Below are positions 56,271 through 64,000 of a DNA stretch of 64,000 nt, in pieces. The notes under the pieces are model-generated. The model did not search any database, had not been told where the DNA came from, and saw only the letters and a program-made list of their open reading frames with translations. Position numbers and translations under genes: made by a program. Each line of letters starts with the position of its first letter. The stretch's first letter is position 1. The DNA comes from Pampus argenteus (taxonomy: Eukaryota; Chordata; Actinopteri; Scombriformes; Stromateidae), in the NCBI GenBank assembly GCA_036937835.1, contig CM072861.1:21876001-21940000 (forward strand). The letters run 5' to 3'.

Positions 56271-59200
56271 AACCATTTACTGACCACACTGAACTCAGTG
56301 CACCTAATACTTTGGTTACTCAGATCCAGCCTGTAACAGATACATGGATCTTTCCACTGAAGATTTATGCAACGTTTTGGGTGAAATTCAGTTCAGGGGA
56401 TGTTGTGTGACACTAGACCGCAGCTCAATAAAAAGCTATTCACTTTAACAGCAGAAGGGGGCGGTATAGTGTTATAACTGTACATGGTGTCAGTCTTTAT
56501 AATATATGTATCTTTTCCCTCTTTGCTGGAAAGGCCATGAATATGTATCCTCATGCACGCTGCATCTTCAATGCACATATCTTGTATCTGTATGTGACAG
56601 CGTTTACATTTCTGTCATATCAAAAGAGCCGGAGTATGTGTGCCTAATACTCGCCGAGACAAAGGGCGCCACGGTTGCTGTAACGATAAAAGTGAGGGCA
56701 TGAGGTAGCAAGAAGAAAGAGATGAAAGCAACAGACGTTTGTGTTAAGTGTGTGATTAATAAAGAGGAGCTCGGATCGGTGTTAGAAAAGAGTCTCCCTG
56801 ATACATGAAGACGTCACATCTGCTGTCAGTGTAACGCATAGAGAAGCGGCGACCTCTGCAGCCCTGCTTGATTGTCTCCTGAGCCGTCGGCCCTTTTGTG
56901 TGTAACGTGTTCATACAGAAGCAGAACTAAAGAGAACATGTATTGTACGTAAGCTGTTGTTATGCTGTCAAACCAGTTCTATGAAAGTTGACAAGGTGTT
57001 TTATATCCACATCTAATACTGCTGAGCCAAAACCTCCCCCCTTCCTTTTGCTTTTCTCTTTTCTTCCAATAATTTGTTCCTACAGCAGTACATCTACTCG
57101 GGCTCAGTCAGGTTAAGTTGTGTTTCTAAGGTCAGGGCTGCTGAGTTTAAATCAGAGCCTCTGCAGGGTTTCTATTTACTCCTGATAACCCGCAGGTCCT
57201 ATCAGTTTGGCAGATGTTAAGGCCTCAAAAAGAAGGTCAAAGAGGACAGGGAAGCAGGATTCACACACACACACACTGTGGGGAAACTCATTGAAAAGTG
57301 AATCTGAACAGTGTTTCAAGGCATATTTAAAACGTACATGTTTGACGTTCTTTTATATAAACGATTCCAACCCTCAGAAGAGTTTTTACACACACACACA
57401 CAGGATGAGACTTTCTCCAGCGTTCCTGCAAGACGATAAACCCCGCCGAATTTTAATTCCACGGATAAATCATTAATGAGAGCATTGGCTGTAATCGCCT
57501 CAGCTTCTAAGGGCAGAAGAAAGCAGCTGACCCCGGAAAAATCATTTACCAGAACCTGCCTCAGATTATCCACACAGACACACACACAAACAGATAAACG
57601 TCCTGGTCCCTACGTAGGAACTCCTGACTCCTCTACTGTCCCATGATGCACTACTGTACGCCGCATCCTTGATCATTTCTGATCCGTATCATTTCAACAA
57701 TGCAACTGTGCCCTCCAAATAAAATATCTGGTAACCAAATAAAAAGGGGAAAAGAATCTCCCCGTGGATTAAGATTAAAATGCTCTGTGGGCTGTAACAG
57801 AGATGTCAAGGTGAATGTGAAATGAGAAAAGGGATCAATGCCCTTCAATTATGAGGTGCAGGTTTCATCATGAGACAGGCCACAACAGGTCAGATTCCAG
57901 TGGTAAGCTATGAATAGAGTGCCGTGGGAACACACGCTGTCTGCCTCCTGTCGGGTTTTCTTTGCATTGACACGCAGGCGGAGCGGCTAAAGGTGTGCTG
58001 AATGAGTGAACGAGTGACAGGGCTATTGTACTTAGCGCACAGAGGCAAGAGGATTAGTCTCCCTTTGGCACTGAGGGCTGAGATGGTCAAGTGTGTGGAG
58101 GGAATCTGTCATCAGCAGATCTGCAGGTGGTCCAGAGGTCCAGGCAGAGGGGGGGGACATTTTCGACCCCGCCGAGCGAGGAAACGAGACGAGTTTTCAT
58201 CTGGGAGCAGAATGATATTTATCCTGGAATCAGATTCTCGGCACCTTCTTTCCTCCTCATTTCACATCACTGTTGGTGGAGCCACTTTCACTCGTCCCGG
58301 TGGGCATAAAGGCTGTGCAGTGAGGATAATAATGCTTTTTTTTTCCCCCTGCAGGAAGGGGAAATAAGATTAAGGTTTTTCAATTAGAGGAAACTCTAAA
58401 AAAACATTGCAACCCTGTGAGGTAGCAGATGCGACACACCAAACAAGGCCTACATCTCCACGCTTGCATTTTTTATTTTTTTATTTTTTTTTGAATCCCT
58501 TGAAGCTCATTCAAAGGTGACCCACACAGATGAATGAATGCTTTTCTGGGCCAAGGCGCTCTGCTAAATCATGAGTCTCAGTAAAGTTTTGGATGAGTGT
58601 CTTATAAGGGCGTGATGAGACTAGGCCTCATAAAGATGACGGAGAGCCCTGCATGTCACCGGCCCCTGCCAGGAAACCCCAGTGATTAACGAGGGCCACG
58701 ACAACTCTGCTAATAAGACTCATCTCTTTAATTGGCTATATGATGTGACTCTGCGTGCAAATTGCCCAGGGTGCGGATGTGTGTTAAAGCAGTGTGCTGT
58801 GTCCAGTTTGTGCATATGTGCATGCGGGGTGGGTTCACTGGGTGTGCCTGCATGTGTGTCTGGGCGGCTCATACATGTGCCTGTGATTAGCTTTTACACG
58901 TCCCTACTGCGAGGATACGAGCCAGAAGATGAGGTAGTGGGGTAGCCTCATTAGAAAAGAGAGCACTTCTGTTGCTAGCCAAGATTTTAAACACCTCACC
59001 CAATAATAATTTATTCAATCTATTCTTAAGTATTGCATGCGCTGGTAGATGGGGGTTAGGTTATGTAAGAGTGCGACAGTGCCTAGTTTGAATGTGATAT
59101 GATGGTAATTATAAATCCAAGGGAGACGACAGACGGAGAGGTACTTTAAAGGTTCAGCAGGTATAAGTAGAACTACTCTGCTGCCCGATAGGTCCCTGGG

Positions 59201-61769
59201 AGAATGAAGTTAGAGAGGGGGGGTGAAAGGAAAAATTAGACAAGAAGAGAGAGTGCAGACACAGTAAGAAAGAGCTGGTCCTCGTTAGCATGCAATTCAT
59301 CAGTCTTGCCAGGTCAGGGTTCAGGGAGCCCTGAGGGGCAATGTGTGACCCCTCACCTCTCACCTATGACCCCCAAGCCAGCACCTGGAGCTGAGGTATT
59401 TCCTCATAATGTTTACGTGTAACATTTACGTGTCTCCATAACTGATTCACGACCGGCGGGCTGCGGCCGGCGTACAGCTCACGTCCGAGAATGGTTGTAA
59501 ATGTGAGCAGCATCTAAGGTATACGTTGTGTAAAACATTTCAGGTACTCTCCCGTTCACACACACACACACAGACACACACACACATGTTTGGAGAGCAG
59601 GGAGTGGTTTAAACGGACGGGTATGGGAGCAGAGGGCACAGAAAGGAAGGAGGAAACGCTGAGAAGACAGAGAGGTACAGGAGACTGGCTGGAGGAGGTT
59701 GGAGGAGGAAGGTCGGGGTCACAGCTGCGATAAAGAGGTCAGAATGAAAGATGTTGCTTCGGGTCCAGGCCGCGAGTAAAACATCAACATCCTCCTAAAA
59801 ATAGTTTTGGAGAGACCTGTTTCATCTGTCACGCCTGCTGCTCCGGCCAGGTGTAAGCAACTTTCCCTCTCAGTAACAAACCTGGAATCTGCTGACTTCT
59901 CCGAGCAAACTGGGTTAAAAATGTAAAAATAAAAAAATGTGTCCAGTAGGAACGTCGATCCTACGGTCAGTGATTATCATACCAATGAATATAACACTTC
60001 ATATCTGTCAACCACTAAATCTTAAACTCTGAACTTTTACCCCAGATTTTCTCTTCTCCATATGTCTTAATTTCCCATGAAGAAGTCATCCTGCCCGCTG
60101 GCTGAGTTGAGCAGCGCTGCTTGGAAATCAGTTTGACTCAAGTTTTTCTTCGACTGGCTGAGTGACAGGTTCCACTGTGAACGAGCCCAAAAGGCTGTGG
60201 GCAAATAAGACAAGCAGGAACACACCTCTTACCTATCTTTCTTTCTCTATTTCTCCACATTACCTCCCCACCCTCCTCCTCCTCCGCTTCTTCCGGTGCC
60301 CCTCCTTCCTTTATTTATGCCTGCAGAGCCACTTTGTTGTGCTTTTAGTGGCTAGGTTTGTAGATGGAGCAGATGCTGGAGCTGATATTCCCTGATCCTG
60401 CAGCGAGCCGAGATAAGAGCAGATTTATGCTAGAGTGAGGGAGCATGGGAGTAATTGCTGAAGCTTTGATGATGCGGTTGAGAGCACTCGTGTACCCTCG
60501 GCTGCTTACTAACAAGGACATCCTTAGATTTAGGAGTTTGTCTCCCAGGGTTTAAAGTGTGTGGGTTTTTTTTTTTGGGTGTATATCTTTGGTTGCCAAA
60601 AGTTGTGTAAGGGCGCAGTGCTTCCTTTTTTTGTTTCTGAGCGTGTATGTGGGCATGTGGGTAAGTGTGTGCTTAGCTGTGATTATTCTTGTGTCTTTGT
60701 TTTAAAGGCGTGTCACAATTACTGTGCATACATGTGTGTGTGTGTGTGGGCATTATACGCCATACAGACCTCCTCCAGGATTTTTATGGCCTCTCTTTTA
60801 TTTATAGCTGCACCGAATCACGCCCAGTTGAAACCGTATGACATAATCAGGATGACAGATAACATTCTGTCTCCAGATAAGGTTATCGCAATGTGATTTT
60901 CTGTGGTTCAGATATAAGCATGTTTTCCCAAGAAATACAACTACAGCTAGATTTGAAATAAAAAAGGCTTTAAAAGGAGGTGTGTTTCCTTAAAAACACT
61001 GGCAAACACTGACGAGGTTGTCGGGGGGCGACTTTTATTCTGTACTCTGATCAGAGGTGGACTCTAATGGCTCTTGAGTTGAGCGCTGAAGTGAGATGAA
61101 TCATCTGTGCAGTGTCCCTGGGTGATGATGTCACAGAGGACATGTCAGTGACACCAAGCTGCAACAATGACTTGTTGATCCCAGAGGCTTTGGAGCCTGA
61201 CCTGACTCTTGACTGGTACAAGTGGGCTCAGACAGGACAGATACCAAAACACACACATACATACATACATACACGATCACACACACACACAATACGCACA
61301 CAAATCTTATCTTTCCGCCATGCCCTAGCCATCACCCCCAGGTCTTCCTGTTTTTCTCAGGGGCCCTGAAAGATTCCCGCTCCCTGCAGTCGCCAGTGGA
61401 GTTGTGTGAGGCTATTAGTGCTACCGGGAGAGACACTTTGAGGAGAGAGAGAGAGAGAGAGAGGGTGGTGATAAGTGGAAGATCATTAGAAGCCGGAGCC
61501 AAATAGAATTAGATGACGCACGCCAGCAAGATCACAACACAGGCCAAATCAGTAAAAGACACTGGGATGAAAATGAGACGCTAAATTCTTCTGTATCATT
61601 TTTGCGGCAATAATTTCTTAAACACGTCAGCTTTGTGGGCAAGTTGTTTCAATTCCAATCCCGCCTGAAGAGAGAGAGAGCCAGCACTCGGTTCAGATGG
61701 GGAGAGCAATGAGTCAGAGTCCTGGGCTCCAATTATATCTGCATTCTGCTGTCTGCTCCTTAAAGCAAA

Positions 61770-61821
61770 CACACACACACGCACGCACGCACACACGCAC
61801 ACACGCACACACACACACACT
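61770..61821. repeat. CA/CG-type microsatellite
   Basis: An ACAC run with interspersed ACGC units. Confidence 0.85.
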
Positions 61822-61947
61822 CACATCCTCACATAAGACAAGAAAACACGGCGCAGGCAGAAAGACGCACTTTGAAATCCACACTTGCACGCATGGCCGC
61901 CAAGAAATGCATGTAGCAGTCAGAAAATAACAGACTGGAAAACAGAA

Positions 61948-61948
<1 letters not shown>

Positions 61949-61981
<33 letters not shown>
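61949..61981. repeat. (CA)16 microsatellite
   Basis: Uninterrupted CA run. Confidence 0.93.
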
Positions 61982-61982
<1 letters not shown>

Positions 61983-62168
61983 ACTTGAACAGGAGCTTGT
62001 TGACCATCACACAGCCGAGGGACTGTGAAGAAGGGAGGCGGGGTGCAGGGTAGGGGGTGAGCTCACAGAGGTCGCTTTGAAGTTTCTATTCAGGTCTTTG
62101 TCCCATTCAGGCTGCTGGCAGTAGACATCTCTACTAGAGCCTGGCCCCTCCCATCGTCACACCGTCTT

Positions 62169-62212
62169 CACACACACACACACACACAAAAACACACACA
62201 CACACACACACT
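62169..62212. repeat. Interrupted CA microsatellite
   Basis: Two CA runs separated by a short A-rich break. Confidence 0.88.
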
Positions 62213-62767
62213 CCAAAAGCAAAAGAAAGCACGTCCGCAGGTCCTGTCCATCACACAGGCCTTAATTAGAGTGGATTCGAATGCACCCTTTTGTACCCTT
62301 CTCACTCTCTCTTTTCTTTCTTTAACCCCCCACCCTCTCTCAATCTCTCCCTCTCTTTCTCTCCACTCATTTCACTCTCTTTCACCAGCTTCCCCACCCT
62401 CTCTCTCTCTCTCTCTCTTTCCCCTAACCCTCTTTCACTTTTGTTGCCTTCCTTTTCTTGGCAGCGAGTGAGGCACCTCTCCAGACGTTTTCTTCTCTGT
62501 GCCTTGAGCCCCCTCTTATTCCCTTCTTCCCTCGGTGCTCTCCCACCCGTCTGGGAGCTGAGTGTGACCTAATGTTTGACAGACAAGTAGCCTTGGAGAA
62601 AGGGCTCATCTATCAGAGGCTTGTAATTCTATTAGAATGGACAGAACAGCCCCTCAGGCCCACATTTGGCATATTCTCTCCATCAATTTAGCTCTTCTCT
62701 AAACCCTCTGGGCCACAGGCCTACAAAATGCAGTTTATGCTAACAAATAATCACAGCGAGTTAATAA

Positions 62768-62769
<2 letters not shown>

Positions 62770-62811
<42 letters not shown>
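62770..62811. repeat. (GT)21 microsatellite
   Basis: Uninterrupted GT run of about 42 bp. Confidence 0.95.
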
Positions 62812-62812
<1 letters not shown>

Positions 62813-64000
62813 ATGTCCTAACTTTCTACAGATTTTTTTTTTTCATCTGGAATTGTTGAGCCTCGAGTTCTTTGATATTAAGCTTCAAAGAACAATTTCT
62901 CTTTTCAAATTCTAATCTCATCTGAGAGGCTCGAAAAAGGTACAATGCAGGGAGCTGTGGAGAGTTAAGATAGGAGGATCACAACCAGCTACTAATCAGG
63001 ATTGTTATCAAGATCCTAAAATGTTTATATGTAGACAAAGATGGCTACATGAAACATCTATTGTCTTGTTATCAGACCTAATTACTGATATGACAGAAAC
63101 GAAGAGAGAGGAGAGGTTTCTGCTCACATCGCCTGCTGGGATGTTAAATTGTGGAGGACATGTTTAGCGCAGATTGTTATTTGTCTGTAATCAACGCTTT
63201 CCTGTCAGTCACGATGACTGAGCCGAGAAGCAAGAAGCAGGGTGGTGGTGGGTGGTGGTGAGAGTGAAGCGACAGAACAAGAAGAGAAAGGAGGAAGATG
63301 TCTGGACAGCAATCAAGCGTACCCAAAACAGGAAATGTAAGTCTGCGGATGCCCCAGCTGTTATGTTTGGCCTCGCTGCTGCTGCTGCTCCAGTCGAATC
63401 CAAGCAGCACGAATAGCTCATACAACAACTTTTTTTCTCAAGTGTCAAGCTTCTTCTGACAATAGTCCTGTTTACATTAACAGCGTTTTTCCCACTCTTT
63501 CAATGGCCCAGTGTTTGGAGTAAATCCACGTTGTTTGTTCTTACGCCCGCGTGTTTCCTTTACTGTTAATGACACTGTGCGTGAGACAGACGGGAAACGT
63601 GTGTGTGTGTGTGTGTCTGTTAAGGGCTTGTGTCTCTGTGAGGATGTGTTGTCTCAGTGGTTAATGGCTGCTCGATATTGATTACAGCTGGAACGTCCGC
63701 AGCGTCACATGTCCTCCCCCTCCTCCTCCCTCATCCTCTCCAGATAACGAGGGTTAACCACTTGACCCCGTGCATGCCAACGGGCTCCGCTCATACCTGG
63801 GTCAAAGCAGCCTCAGCTAAAGCCACATCTCCCACAGCATCGGGGCGAGGCCGCAGCCCTCTGGTCTCCGAGCTGGCCTGTAGATCACGTTTGTGTCAAG
63901 GAGCCACACCAGAGGGAAATGTGCCAGACTTCATTAAGGGCAGATTAAAAGCGAGAGGCAGCCACTTAAACTGTGATTTATTTTCGCTGTGAGGTTGCTG

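Larger units (their letters stand above)
56280..64000. other. Noncoding region downstream of stag2, G+C-richer, many CA/GT repeats
   Basis: About 7.7 kb with no exon, RNA gene or transposon I can recognise. The open frames here are mostly low-complexity translations. Base composition is visibly less AT-rich than the gene part, and CA/GT and CT tracts are frequent. Some stretches (for example 58640-58790, 60780-60900, 62540-62760, 62930-63110 and 63700-63980) are non-repetitive and look like conserved noncoding DNA. On human Xq25 the next large gene beyond STAG2 is TENM1, so this could be its distal regulatory or intronic DNA; that is inference. Confidence 0.5.

Noticed and set aside
61112..61369. 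Frame reading MSLGDDVTEDMSVTPSCNND
   Set aside because: Plausible at first, but it runs into a CA repeat and matches no family I know. No splice support.
63657..63992. 111-codon frame near the window end
   Set aside because: No recognisable domain, no convincing splice context, and its composition follows the local G+C. More likely noncoding.
1..64000. CRISPR arrays, bacterial operons, integrated phage or retrovirus
   Set aside because: No spaced direct repeats with unique spacers, no operon-like open frames and no gag/pol/env-like frames. The sequence is a vertebrate nuclear locus.

Overview
This is nuclear DNA of a ray-finned (teleost) fish. It has compact, intron-rich vertebrate genes with GT-AG introns mostly of 80-1500 bp, an AT-rich background full of CA/GT and AT microsatellites, an old Tc1-type transposon and fish-style dispersed repeats. 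The protein sequences are vertebrate-like but diverged from mammals. No bacterial, phage or CRISPR structure is present.

Seven genes can be read. From left to right: cystm1 (minus, its 3' part lies beyond base 1); eif4ebp3 (minus, complete, 112 aa); acsl4 (plus, complete, 712 aa); nxt2 (minus, complete, 143 aa); psmd10 (plus, complete, 226 aa); xiap (plus, complete, 468 aa); stag2 (plus, complete, 1271 aa with the optional exon). I placed exon borders by hand from splice signals, reading-frame continuity and similarity to remembered human family members. All coding exons join in phase for the six complete genes.

Layout: 1-6.2 kb cystm1 and its promoter; 6.2-10.2 kb intergenic, with a long AT microsatellite; 10.2-13.7 kb eif4ebp3; 13.7-15.3 kb the space between the head-to-head eif4ebp3 and acsl4 promoters; 15.3-24.4 kb acsl4, tail-to-tail with nxt2 (24.4-25.8 kb); nxt2 and psmd10 share a promoter region of about 480 bp; 26.2-30.4 kb psmd10, with a dead Tc1-like element in intron 2; 30.8-35.6 kb xiap; 36.3-56.3 kb stag2; 56.3-64 kb no recognisable exon, higher G+C, many CA/GT repeats, possibly regulatory.

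The genes do not form one pathway. They are housekeeping or signalling genes: translation control (4E-BP3), arachidonate activation (ACSL4), mRNA export (NXT2), proteasome assembly (PSMD10), caspase inhibition (XIAP) and cohesin (STAG2). The order joins two human blocks: CYSTM1 and EIF4EBP3 are on human 5q31, whereas ACSL4, NXT2, PSMD10, XIAP and STAG2 are on Xq22-q25. The junction lies between about 13.7 and 15.3 kb.

The observations I rate highest are: a 16-bp palindrome repeated just downstream of the first exon of both nxt2 and xiap; loss of two key caspase-9/IBM contact residues in XIAP BIR3; tandem CTCF-like words upstream of the cohesin gene stag2; a frame-neutral cassette exon in stag2; a TCTCGCGAGA promoter word inside eif4ebp3 intron 1; and the synteny junction.
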